A DNA stretch of 30,065 nt from a virus: positions 1 through 30,065 of IMG/VR virus record IMGVR_UViG_3300030101_003483; one strand, given 5' to 3'. The first letter of the stretch is position 1. The number at the start of each line of letters is the position of its first letter. Below, in pieces: positions 22,010 through 30,065 of this stretch. A model generated the notes under the pieces. The model saw nothing but the letters and a program-made list of their open reading frames with translations. It was not told the origin of the DNA and did not search any database. A program made the position numbers and the translations under genes.

Positions 22010-25000
22010 TAACAATACCTGAGAGTATACAAAAAGATTTAATTACTGATATTAATAATTTCGATGTTATGGCTGTAATATCATCTGCCAATGACACATT
22101 TTACATATCAACAAAACAGCAATACTTTGAAGATAACTACTACGAAGACTTAGATTTAAGAGTTAGTGGGTTAAAAGAATCTATTAACTTTAAGTCTAAG
22201 AAAGTAAAAATGTCTGGAACAACCATTAGCTTAAATAATTATGAGATAAATGGTAAAAGATTTACAGATAGAGCAAAGTATGGCCTAGCAAATGCAACTG
22301 TAGAGATTTACTTAAAGACAGGTAGTTGTGAGTCTTTAGCAGATTGCGCAAAATTAGCTACCTTAAAAGTCACAAGATTTGATCAAGACAAAGAAAAGGT
22401 TACAATAAAGTGCGAGGAATATCTTACCCAGTCACTTAATACTGAACTTCCTAAAAAAGAATATACACTTTACTCAGAGGATAATGAAGGGGCAGCATTA
22501 GATGGTAAGACGTATGAGGTATATAACGAACAAAGAATACCTATATTGTATGGACATTTAAAAGAAGCTCCAGCAATTACATATATAGACAATGAAACAA
22601 ATAAAATAAAAGTGCTTCCAGATAATGCTTACATAAGCAATTATGAAATTGGTGGCATAAAAAGAATTAGTCCAATAGAATATCCGAATTACTACGACTC
22701 TAATACAAATTTAACACAATTAGTAGATCAAGATTGTTTAACTGTAAAACTTGGAGATGGTGGTGCGAGGGTTTTAAAATCAATCTACAAGCAATCAAAT
22801 CTTCCAATACTAGTAGATACTTTTGATACTCAATTCGATATTAATAATAGCTATGTAGAGTTTTATACAGAAGAAGATAACGTGCCTAGAACTGCATCTC
22901 AATATATCAATCAATCAATTTTATTGGTTTCAGAAAATTCTAAATTAAAAAATGCTAATATTTTTAAAAACGTATACACAATTCCAACAAATGGTAATGG
23001 TACAAATTATTATGGAAGGAATGACTTTAGTAACACTATAAATGAAATAGGCTATAAAGATTCAGATTTATTTACTACTGTATCTGCTCAATGGGGGGAT
23101 TTAGATAACCCTCAAGGGGAGGGCTACCACCCAATACCATATTCTTCATATTTAAAAGGAGGAACAGGTCAAAGGCTGGATATAGGTGGAGATGAACATT
23201 ATATTATAGACAATGCTTCTTTAGAGTTAGAATTTGAGGAAATTAAATCATCTCCTGATGTTGCCTCTGATAACTTTGGAAATAAATTTGCTTCAGATTT
23301 TCATTTGATAAGTTTTATAGAAGTTAATATGGCTGAAGGTACAGATGATATATTCGTAGATACATTTGAACAGCCTATCCTTAGAATGTGTATGTTCCCC
23401 AAAAAAGCAAATAATTCGTTTGGCAATTTAATGACCTATGGTAGTTATGGAGATGGCTCTGGATTTCAAGATAGCACGCCAATAGGATTCGCCCCTAATG
23501 TAATAAATGGATTGACCGATCCAGGTTTTGATAGTATCCCTGGAGGCTATTATGGAGACATTGGATTTGGTTTTCCAGAAGGCAGTAATGGCTTTTCTTA
23601 TTTTTTTGGCAATGATACAGATGCTGGGGTTGTTGAATACTTTACTGATGCAATACGATTAACTTCTGCTAAAGAAATAACTAAATTTAGAATGAAGTTT
23701 TCTACTGGCAGTGCAGTCCCTCCACTTGGAAATGAACATTATACTAGACCTATAACAGACTATAGACACCCTTTTAGCGACACTTGGAACAATGGTATAG
23801 TGGAAACCTTAAATTATTCTGCTCATGATATGAGATCTATGATAATTAATATTTTTCCAGATGATGATGACTATAATTTTGAATTTAATACTAGATTGTA
23901 TCTTAATGCTAAGTTCAATGGGATGATTTTAAGGAGAGTTTGGTATCAAAACAATGCCCTAAATAATAAATTTTTTATAAATTCAAGGGGAAGGGTTTCT
24001 CCATTTGATGACAGTTTATCGCAAAGAGTAAAAAAGATTACTGGGGCTAATCTATATTATATTAGTAGAAATAAAGTACCATCAGAGGACTATCATCAGA
24101 CTTCAAATGATGATGCACTAAAATATATTTTAGATTACATCGGAAATGATAAATTAAAATATGAAAGTATTGATGACATAAAACATGAAATTATGATAAA
24201 ATATACAATAGACTCTAGTGCAACTAACCCTTCTGAACTTCGTAATGAGACTGGATACATATACGATTTAGATATAAATCAAATATATACAGAATATCAT
24301 ACAGAGGACACTTCTCATATTGTAAAGATTAATGGCTCTATGTTTAGAAATACTAATTCAAATGGGTTTACAAGTAGCATTGACGATAGTTATATCTACA
24401 TAGATGATATAAGACTCGTTTATGCAAAAAAAGAAATTAATAGGCTTACTGGAGATATCGAAGGGATTACAGAAATAGAAGAATCTGAAGTAATAAACCT
24501 TACAGGTATGCCTTTTATAGATACTCAAGATCTTATACCAGAGTTTTCATCTAGGGTGGGGATGATAATAAAATCTGAAAACATTTCAGAATTAAAAAAA
24601 GTAATTAAAATGCCAAAGCTCGTAGTTAAAGATTTAATGAATAGAGAGTTTGGGCAAGGTTTCGAGACAAAAAATACAGCAGATAGCAATTACGAACTAA
24701 ACTTTTCTATAGATAAGCCACAGAAAACAGTAGATGTCTTACAGCAAGTGGCGCAAAATACAAACTTTTTTTACAAGACTGGATTAAGTAATTCATTGCC
24801 AACAGTTATAGGTATGAAAAATAGTTATGCTGGAGAAGATGTAGATAAAACTATATTTGTTGACTATATTGAATCCTACAAGTTTAGCAAGACTAATATT
24901 GAAGATCTTGCAGTAAAATGTAGAGTAAAATATGGATATGACTACATTACAGAAAGTTTTAAGCACGTTACAGAAGAAATACAAGTTCCAAATACAGAGG

Positions 25001-26901
25001 ACTACAAAGCATACTATGGATTGACTGATAATGATATTAGTGGTGATGAGTTTTTATTAGAGCATGAAGCTCCATATATACAAGACGAGCCGACTGCTAT
25101 ACTGCTTAGGAATCATTTACATGAATTGCATAAAAATCAGCATACCATTGTAGACTTCAAGATTAATTTATCGCAAGGTTTTGAATTAGAGGTTGGAGAT
25201 ACAATTAATTTTAAAGCTATAGGAGATGGAGAATATAAATCATTTTTCTCTCCTTATGGCGTTGATATTATGCAGCCTACAGGATTACCTTTTTTGCCAG
25301 GGATAGAAAATCAACAAGCTGTACTACCTTATTTTATGATAACTGATATTAATAAGACTATGGATAGCGTGTCAATAAAAGCAATACAGATACATGAGCT
25401 TATAGGCTTAACCCAAATTCCAGAACCACCTATTGATGATGATGATACTGGAGATGATGATACTGGAAATCAATCAACTCTTATTGGGGATTTAAATTTA
25501 GATGGAACTCCATACGAGACAGTTGATTATTTAATGCTATTGGGATACATTACTTATGGGCAACAAGAGTCAGGAATATATAATTTTAGCGAACAGCAAA
25601 TATTAAATGCAGACATAAATAACGATGGAAATATAGATGCCCTTGATTTAGTGGCATTTATGGATGGTTATATAGAAACAATGGGCGACCAGTATCTTCC
25701 TGGAGATGTAACTGGCGATGGATATGTAACTCAAGATGATGTCGATGCAGCACAAGCCTATGTAGATGATCCAGTAGCAAATCCACTTTCTCTTAATGCT
25801 ATAGCAAATGGAGATATTGCAGAGCCTAGAGATGGTATGATAACAGCAGAAGACGTAGCTGCGATTGATGCAATTAAAAAAGTCCCACCAGCAGAAGTTG
25901 AGCCGATTGGTGATTTACTTATAGATACAGAAAATTCAAATTTTGGTGTTATGGCCATGTATCATTCTGGAGATAATATTGTAATAGAAATCGCAGAAGC
26001 AATAGATATTGGCAATGATTATATTCTTATAGACTATATCGGTAATTTATCTTCAAATAATTTAACGTTAGTCGGTACAAATATAACTTTCCAACCCACA
26101 CTCACAGGAGATTTAATTAGTCCACAATACTATCCATGGTTGAACGCTGCAGGATATTATACTATTGAAAGTATCGTGCATATATCTGATGTAGCACCAC
26201 AACTCAAAAGATTTATAATAACATTAGATGCCCCTGAGGTTGATGGTTCTAACCTTATTGGCATAGGTGCATATAATGATTACGCTGGTGGACTTAATGA
26301 TGCTAACGTAAAAATATATGGAACTCCAGAATCAATAGCTGATGATACTGGGGATGAATATTCTGAATTATTATCTACTAGGCATCATTATGAAGCGAGT
26401 GGACTTGATGCTGATGTGGGTATTTTTGCTTATGCCACTGGTATTCAAATGAGCAATGTGAGCGATAAAATACTTACAGGGACTGACAATACTATTGCGC
26501 CAAATGCAACTTTATCCGAATTAAGAGATGCAAGACCAGACATTTTTAATTTTAATGATAATATATATTGCAGAATAAACGTATCGTACAATCAAGAATA
26601 TGAAGATTATGTTGGCGAGCCTAGTACTGCTCACATGGAAAGAATTAATAATTGGCTAGCATTTGATGGATTTTTTGGTATATTCAGCAGTGGAAATGAT
26701 AATTTCTTTAAATTGGGATATGATTATATGCTTTATCCAGATGGTCAAGAATTAGATTATGAAGATATTGGTGGTACTAGGTATATAGATCTCTATCAAG
26801 ATGGAAATGCAATTGAATTAAATGTTCAGAATTTCGCTATAAGTAGTGTCGAGGATTATATTATTTTAACAATATCATATCCAGTGGAGTCGAATGGGTA
26901 A
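22006..26901 (+). CDS. Large tail-tip / baseplate hub protein with dockerin-like repeats
   Basis: 1631 aa, beginning 3 nt before the tape measure stop. The N-terminal about 200 residues (FDVMAVISSANDTFYISTKQ, KVTIKCEEYLTQSL) and the position after the tape measure suit a tail-tip hub or Tal-like protein. Residues 1144-1157 are an acidic linker (DDDDTGDDDTG). Residues about 1161-1290 hold four EF-hand/dockerin type I-like repeats: D1162-LNLDGT, D1203-INNDGNID, D1234-VTGDGYVT and D1270 (degenerate). The C-terminal about 340 residues form an unknown beta-rich domain. Dockerin modules bind calcium and usually cohesins; here they may stiffen the fibre or bind a surface. The host-binding role is inferred. 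Confidence 0.75.
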   Translation: MITIPESIQKDLITDINNFDVMAVISSANDTFYISTKQQYFEDNYYEDLDLRVSGLKESINFKSKKVKMSGTTISLNNYEINGKRFTDRAKYGLANATVEIYLKTGSCESLADCAKLATLKVTRFDQDKEKVTIKCEEYLTQSLNTELPKKEYTLYSEDNEGAALDGKTYEVYNEQRIPILYGHLKEAPAITYIDNETNKIKVLPDNAYISNYEIGGIKRISPIEYPNYYDSNTNLTQLVDQDCLTVKLGDGGARVLKSIYKQSNLPILVDTFDTQFDINNSYVEFYTEEDNVPRTASQYINQSILLVSENSKLKNANIFKNVYTIPTNGNGTNYYGRNDFSNTINEIGYKDSDLFTTVSAQWGDLDNPQGEGYHPIPYSSYLKGGTGQRLDIGGDEHYIIDNASLELEFEEIKSSPDVASDNFGNKFASDFHLISFIEVNMAEGTDDIFVDTFEQPILRMCMFPKKANNSFGNLMTYGSYGDGSGFQDSTPIGFAPNVINGLTDPGFDSIPGGYYGDIGFGFPEGSNGFSYFFGNDTDAGVVEYFTDAIRLTSAKEITKFRMKFSTGSAVPPLGNEHYTRPITDYRHPFSDTWNNGIVETLNYSAHDMRSMIINIFPDDDDYNFEFNTRLYLNAKFNGMILRRVWYQNNALNNKFFINSRGRVSPFDDSLSQRVKKITGANLYYISRNKVPSEDYHQTSNDDALKYILDYIGNDKLKYESIDDIKHEIMIKYTIDSSATNPSELRNETGYIYDLDINQIYTEYHTEDTSHIVKINGSMFRNTNSNGFTSSIDDSYIYIDDIRLVYAKKEINRLTGDIEGITEIEESEVINLTGMPFIDTQDLIPEFSSRVGMIIKSENISELKKVIKMPKLVVKDLMNREFGQGFETKNTADSNYELNFSIDKPQKTVDVLQQVAQNTNFFYKTGLSNSLPTVIGMKNSYAGEDVDKTIFVDYIESYKFSKTNIEDLAVKCRVKYGYDYITESFKHVTEEIQVPNTEDYKAYYGLTDNDISGDEFLLEHEAPYIQDEPTAILLRNHLHELHKNQHTIVDFKINLSQGFELEVGDTINFKAIGDGEYKSFFSPYGVDIMQPTGLPFLPGIENQQAVLPYFMITDINKTMDSVSIKAIQIHELIGLTQIPEPPIDDDDTGDDDTGNQSTLIGDLNLDGTPYETVDYLMLLGYITYGQQESGIYNFSEQQILNADINNDGNIDALDLVAFMDGYIETMGDQYLPGDVTGDGYVTQDDVDAAQAYVDDPVANPLSLNAIANGDIAEPRDGMITAEDVAAIDAIKKVPPAEVEPIGDLLIDTENSNFGVMAMYHSGDNIVIEIAEAIDIGNDYILIDYIGNLSSNNLTLVGTNITFQPTLTGDLISPQYYPWLNAAGYYTIESIVHISDVAPQLKRFIITLDAPEVDGSNLIGIGAYNDYAGGLNDANVKIYGTPESIADDTGDEYSELLSTRHHYEASGLDADVGIFAYATGIQMSNVSDKILTGTDNTIAPNATLSELRDARPDIFNFNDNIYCRINVSYNQEYEDYVGEPSTAHMERINNWLAFDGFFGIFSSGNDNFFKLGYDYMLYPDGQELDYEDIGGTRYIDLYQDGNAIELNVQNFAISSVEDYIILTISYPVESNG

Positions 26902-27325
26902 TTTAATACAATATCAAAACCATGTAGATTTTGATTCCAAAGGTAGTATTTTATCTATGCAAATAGAATATTCTGGTAGAATGTCGATAGATATTAATGT
27001 AGACGTTAAAAAAGCTAGAATTACAGACAATAAAATATTTATAACATTCTTCCCAAACACGCAGATACAAGATACTTTATTTAATTATGAGGGATATTTA
27101 AATATTAAAAAAGTAAGATGTTTTGGAAGAGGTCGAAAATTCAGCTCAAGCATTAAATTAATAGACCAAACCTTTAGAAGAGTAACTGATAAATGGGATG
27201 GGAGTGAAGATAATTGGGAGTCTTATGATGCAAAAATAAGCCCACTAGGCGAGAGAAGAAGGGAGCTTAGTTATAATTACAAGGGAATAACAATTAAAAG
27301 AAAACCAAAGACTAGAAGGAAATAA
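26894..27325 (+). CDS. Basic structural protein, 143 aa (tail tip associated)
   Basis: ATG at 26894 overlaps the end of the tail-tip gene, with GTGGAG about 5 nt upstream. It starts with a beta-rich region (FDSKGSILSMQIEYSGRMSID) and ends in a strongly basic tail (TIKRKPKTRRK). No family is recognised, though I recall similar proteins following the tail-tip gene in related marine phages. It probably joins the tail tip. Confidence 0.55.
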   Translation: MGNLIQYQNHVDFDSKGSILSMQIEYSGRMSIDINVDVKKARITDNKIFITFFPNTQIQDTLFNYEGYLNIKKVRCFGRGRKFSSSIKLIDQTFRRVTDKWDGSEDNWESYDAKISPLGERRRELSYNYKGITIKRKPKTRRK

Positions 27326-27327
27326 AG

Positions 27328-28476
27328 ATGCCATTAAGTAAAACAACTTTTTCTACCCCAGGCACACCTCGTGTATATATTGATAATTTTTTATTCGCAA
27401 GAGCAATTAATATGAAAATGCAAGTAGGTGATGTTACTGTAGTTAGGGATGATGATGATAATTATGTATATTTCGATAACTCAGCCGACAATAAACTTTT
27501 ATGGGATTTAGACCCTGTTAGATATGTTACACTTAATAATTCTGGAGAATCAAATATAAAGCGTATTTCTGCTGAATTTTTTACTGAAGCTGAAGATGGC
27601 GCACAGATGAAGCCATTTTTAAATTTAATGCACACATCAAATTATGCTGGGGTATTTAATCATAACTTATCTAGTGGTTCAGATTCAAAAGTAAAAGTAG
27701 ACTTAGTTTACAATGGAGCATCACAACCATCAACTCCTGACGATGACAGACCATTAGGCTATGGAGGTCAGCCAGAATATATAAATTCTATTGTTGGTGA
27801 ATTTGGTCAAGAGATAAATGAAGATGGATTTATATTATCTAAGATTTCATTAAATAGAGCTGGAGATGAAGACCAACTACATCAGTTTGATTTTGTTATA
27901 GAGCCAAGCTCTGGCGACTATTTACCTGTAGATTTTTCATACAATATTGGTTCTTTTTCTGTAGGAACATTCTTAGACTTCCCTGTTAGTCCAGATCTTA
28001 GTGTTAAGCAGACATATATGCACGAAGGGATAAAAACTAAAACTACAATAGGTGGAAAGCATTTAACTCACGTTGATTACTATGGCGCACCAAATTGGGC
28101 TACATTACCTCCATTTACAACTACTGAATCTACAACTGAAAACTTTATAGGCACAGGACATACTGGTAGAAAAGCGTGGGATATGAAATTTTCGTATGTA
28201 GATAAGACAGATATGTTTAATGCAATACAATCTGGAAGTTCAGCAGGTGGATATATTAGATTTATCAATAACCAAGCCATTGGATTTAAAAAACAAAAGT
28301 CAATAATAGGAACTTACTTAAATAGAACTTTAGGAGGGTCAATTCGACATATACTGCAACCAGATAATTCCAGGAATGAATTTTATATGGTAAAGCTAGA
28401 CCAAAAGTCTACAAGCATAACTCAAGTGGCACATGGCGTATTTGAAGTCGCTTTTAAGTTTGTTCAGGTTTGGTAG
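27328..28476 (+). CDS. Tail or fibre structural protein, 382 aa
   Basis: ATG at 27328 with AAGGAA about 7 nt upstream. Beta-rich throughout, with FSTPGTPRVYIDNFLFARAI at the start and LGGSIRHILQPDNSRNEFYM and TQVAHGVFEVAFKFVQVW at the end. No enzymatic motif. It is the last rightward gene and overlaps the stop of the convergent resolvase-like gene by 23 nt. A virion role is inferred from position. Confidence 0.6.
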   Translation: MPLSKTTFSTPGTPRVYIDNFLFARAINMKMQVGDVTVVRDDDDNYVYFDNSADNKLLWDLDPVRYVTLNNSGESNIKRISAEFFTEAEDGAQMKPFLNLMHTSNYAGVFNHNLSSGSDSKVKVDLVYNGASQPSTPDDDRPLGYGGQPEYINSIVGEFGQEINEDGFILSKISLNRAGDEDQLHQFDFVIEPSSGDYLPVDFSYNIGSFSVGTFLDFPVSPDLSVKQTYMHEGIKTKTTIGGKHLTHVDYYGAPNWATLPPFTTTESTTENFIGTGHTGRKAWDMKFSYVDKTDMFNAIQSGSSAGGYIRFINNQAIGFKKQKSIIGTYLNRTLGGSIRHILQPDNSRNEFYMVKLDQKSTSITQVAHGVFEVAFKFVQVW

Positions 28477-28828
28477 GTTTATATAGCTCTAGTTCGTCTT
28501 TTAACTGCCTATATCTGCGCATTTCTGCAAGATAATCATCATACCTAATAACTATGTAGGCTTCGCCTCTATCCTCTCTAATAAGCTGAGAATCTATAGC
28601 ATCATCTTTTGGAAAAATATAGGTAGGTAAACGCTTTCTAATCTTACATTGAACGTGCATTTCATCATTATAGTTTTTATCACCCAAAACAATATCTACC
28701 TCTGGATGTAAGCCTAATGATCTACCATCTGAACCCCACGCTCTTTTGCTTGGTATTTCAAATAGTTCTGCTTTTTTACAGCAATCTCTTTCAAACTTAT
28801 TGCCTTTAATCTTACTTGGATGGCTCAT
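28454..28828 (-). CDS. PD-(D/E)XK nuclease, Holliday junction resolvase-like
   Basis: 124 aa from ATG at 28828, chosen over an ATG at 28834 because GGAG lies 6 nt upstream of it. Motifs of the Hjc/RecU-like nuclease fold are seen: E13 (KFERD), RAWGSDGRS loop (29-37), D45 (PEVDIV) and Q60-x-K62 (HVQCKIR). The usual Glu of the E-x-K motif is Gln here, which some relatives tolerate. A role in debranching DNA before packaging or in recombination is likely. It is the last gene of the right-hand minus operon. Confidence 0.68.
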   Translation of the reverse strand: MSHPSKIKGNKFERDCCKKAELFEIPSKRAWGSDGRSLGLHPEVDIVLGDKNYNDEMHVQCKIRKRLPTYIFPKDDAIDSQLIREDRGEAYIVIRYDDYLAEMRRYRQLKDELELYKPTKPEQT

Positions 28829-28973
28829 CTTCATCTCCTATATAACATAAATAAAACGCATTACAATTACTACAGCTCAAATTACTAACTATACCTTCAC
28901 CTTCCATACAATAATCCTCGTATGTATGATCCCCACCCCATATTACTTTGCTATTACAATGCCAACAATTCAT
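28812..28973 (-). CDS. Small zinc-finger protein, 53 aa
   Basis: Frame of 53 codons, ATG at 28973 to TAA at 28814-28812. The ATG overlaps the stop of the upstream gene, with GGGG about 6 nt upstream. Two CxxC pairs C3/C6 (CWHC) and C34/C37 (CSNC), with further cysteines at 22 and 43, and the IWGGDHTYED segment match small zinc proteins I recall in cyanophages and other marine phages. Nucleic-acid binding is inferred. Its 3' end overlaps the resolvase start. Confidence 0.72.
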   Translation of the reverse strand: MNCWHCNSKVIWGGDHTYEDYCMEGEGIVSNLSCSNCNAFYLCYIGDEDEPSK

Positions 28974-29323
28974 TATTTACCCCACTTATTTGCTCTTAAA
29001 ACCATCAACATATTTGCATAGTTCATCAGATCAATAGCTGTATCTTCTATAGATTCTCTAACAGCAGACGACTCTTCCATATCTTTTTTATATAAATTAA
29101 TTAGTCTACTGATTTTATCATTCATTCTAATTACAACACCCAATTGGGCTAGCCTATTATTTTGCGAATGCTCGGATGAAGAGGAGTCTAGGTCTAAGCC
29201 CAATCGGATATTAGAATCGCCATAGTCATTTTGCTTTTTACACCAAAGTTTATATGCCCTTTCCTGGTTATCAAGTAATTCATTAGTACATTCTGGATAT
29301 TGTTGTTCCATTTCTTTTATCAT
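28973..29323 (-). CDS. DUF1599-like (nucleotide-modification-associated) protein
   Basis: 116 aa from ATG at 29323, preferred over 29335 because GGGAG lies 5 nt upstream and its ATGA overlaps the upstream stop. The pattern WCKKQNDYGDSNIRLG, then GVVIRMNDKISRLINL and SIEDTAIDLMNYANML, fits the DUF1599/Nmad1 family, a MazG-like helical nucleotide-binding group often encoded by phages. It may hydrolyse or sense nucleotides, which is unproven. Confidence 0.72.
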   Translation of the reverse strand: MIKEMEQQYPECTNELLDNQERAYKLWCKKQNDYGDSNIRLGLDLDSSSSEHSQNNRLAQLGVVIRMNDKISRLINLYKKDMEESSAVRESIEDTAIDLMNYANMLMVLRANKWGK

Positions 29324-29760
29324 ATTTTCTCCCATGGTATTTTATAATATGCTTTTCCATTGTCTTCATAATAATCTATCTTGCACGTTGCTACGACTTC
29401 AGTCATTTTATCGAGTACAATAATTTTGCTTTGTTTGAATTTAGTTGAATAGCTAAAAATATAAAGTTTGCAGAGATTATTCCAAAAATTATAAGCTTTT
29501 AGGTCGCTTAACTTTAATTTTAGTATGTCAAAGCATCCTTTTGCTTCTAAAAAAAATGCAGAGTCTCTAAAAACCATATAATCAGGTGTAGATCTTAAAT
29601 TTTCAGGTATTTTCATAAAATCTTTAGCAGAAACATCGTGTAGGCAGTCAAATCCATACCTAGTAAATAAAATATTGTTTTTTTGTAAGTATTCCACGCA
29701 TTTTTCCTCTGCTGTATTAATTGTATTCCTTTTTTTAAATGATTCTTTATAATTAGGCAT
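29320..29760 (-). CDS. PD-(D/E)XK family nuclease (putative)
   Basis: 146 aa from ATG at 29760, overlapping the upstream gene by 8 nt. Core motif: D60 (TPDYMVF), E72-A-K74 (FFLEAKG), with E19 as a possible first acidic residue in an N-terminal helix (NTAEEKCVEYLQ). The rest, LKLSDLKAYNFWNNLCKLYIF, is the alpha-beta pattern following the active site in such nucleases. It may degrade host DNA or serve in phage recombination. The exact family is unclear. Confidence 0.7.
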   Translation of the reverse strand: MPNYKESFKKRNTINTAEEKCVEYLQKNNILFTRYGFDCLHDVSAKDFMKIPENLRSTPDYMVFRDSAFFLEAKGCFDILKLKLSDLKAYNFWNNLCKLYIFSYSTKFKQSKIIVLDKMTEVVATCKIDYYEDNGKAYYKIPWEKI

Positions 29761-29962
29761 TAAATGCTTCTTTAAATTGTTTCATAGTCTTATATTTACC
29801 CTCTCTCAGCGCACATTTTTGACATATTATAAGCTTTTCTGAAGGTGTTTTAGGTAAAATCCCATAAGTATAAAAAACATAAGAGTAGTTGTGAAAGAAA
29901 TTACTTTTACACATATCACAAGCAAATGAAGATTTTTTTATCTGTTCTTTAAGGCCATACAT
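29753..29962 (-). CDS. Small zinc-finger protein, 69 aa
   Basis: ATG at 29962; 7 nt upstream begins the structured element 29970-30037 and no clear Shine-Dalgarno lies between. CxxC pairs C15/C18 (CDMC) and C47/C50 (CQKC) should hold one zinc; the C-terminus is basic (GKYKTMKQFKEAF). It is the first gene of the right-hand minus operon. Translation may depend on opening of the upstream stem. Confidence 0.62.
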   Translation of the reverse strand: MYGLKEQIKKSSFACDMCKSNFFHNYSYVFYTYGILPKTPSEKLIICQKCALREGKYKTMKQFKEAFNA

Positions 29963-29969
29963 AAAGAGT

Positions 29970-30037
29970 GGCTACCCTGTTAACAAAGTAACAAGGAGGA
30001 AAAGAAAGGATATGGAAAACCTCCAAAATGGGTAGCC
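29970..30037 (-). promoter_or_regulatory. Three-way-junction RNA element in the 5' leader
   Basis: An 8-bp stem GGCTACCC (29970-29977) with GGGTAGCC (30030-30037) encloses two hairpins: TGTTA/TAACA (29978-29993, stacking directly on the first stem) and GGAGG/CCTCC (29995-29999 with 30020-30024, 20-nt loop). The stems can form on either strand. On the minus strand the element starts 6 nt after a -10-like TATATT and ends 7 nt before the ATG of the zinc-finger gene. No known riboswitch is matched by eye. Confidence 0.5.
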
Positions 30038-30039
30038 TC

Positions 30040-30051
30040 CATAATATAACT
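30040..30051 (-). promoter_or_regulatory. Probable leftward promoter of the right-hand operon
   Basis: AGTTATATTATG on the minus strand, with TATATT (30048-30043) as -10 box and G30037 about 6 nt downstream as start. The 12-mer is identical to the one before terL (6736-6747). A -35 box would lie at or beyond the window edge; none is obvious. The gap 29963-30065 holds only this and the structured element. Confidence 0.4.
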
Positions 30052-30065
30052 AATCCTCGAATACT

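Noticed and set aside
30012-30035. Seven-codon leader peptide on the plus strand after AAGGAGG
   Set aside because: Too short to support. The AAGGAGG is better explained as one arm of the hairpin GGAGG/CCTCC.
1-30065. CRISPR arrays, insertion sequences, integrase or attachment sites
   Set aside because: No spaced direct repeats, transposase or recombinase gene, or duplicated att-like ends were seen anywhere in the window.

Overview
The window is a 30 kb piece of an AT-rich tailed phage genome (about one third G+C by eye), most likely a siphovirus. It carries a nearly complete morphogenesis region: small and large terminase, portal, MuF-like minor head protein, scaffold, major capsid protein, connectors, tail tube, tail chaperone pair, a 625-residue tape measure and a 1631-residue tail-tip protein. 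Several structural proteins and a run of very basic small proteins resemble, from memory, those of uncultured marine phages. A marine bacterial host is therefore an inference; no host gene, tRNA or integrase is visible.

Layout. (1) Positions 1-955, minus strand: a leftward operon of five very small genes with good Shine-Dalgarno sites, driven by a promoter with a consensus -35 box. Between its last two genes lies a complete type I hammerhead ribozyme (172 to 107). (2) 956-1416: no gene. It holds the leftward promoter, a palindrome, and about 235 nt that can fold into a large structured RNA. (3) 1417-2914, plus strand: terS and four small genes. (4) 2915-6724, minus strand: terL, portal, a small gene, a gpG/gp10-like protein and a MuF-like protein, inverted as one block. 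(5) 6813-10484, plus strand: scaffold, major capsid protein, small head proteins and a LamG-domain protein. (6) 10474-12980: GH24 lysozyme with a Cys catalytic residue, a zinc-ribbon metallophosphoesterase, and small membrane proteins (holin candidates). (7) 12983-15963: fibre-like virion proteins. (8) 15975-16785: four highly basic proteins. (9) 16785-28476: connectors and tail. (10) 28454-29962, minus strand: an early-type operon with two PD-(D/E)XK-like nucleases, a DUF1599-like protein and two zinc-finger proteins. It is preceded by a short three-way-junction RNA element (29970-30037).

Genes are packed tightly, with TAATG or ATGA overlaps or gaps of a few bases. TTG start codons recur. 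Several real genes are shorter than about 60 codons. The least expected content is RNA: the hammerhead ribozyme matches every core position, and three other stretches look like structured RNA.
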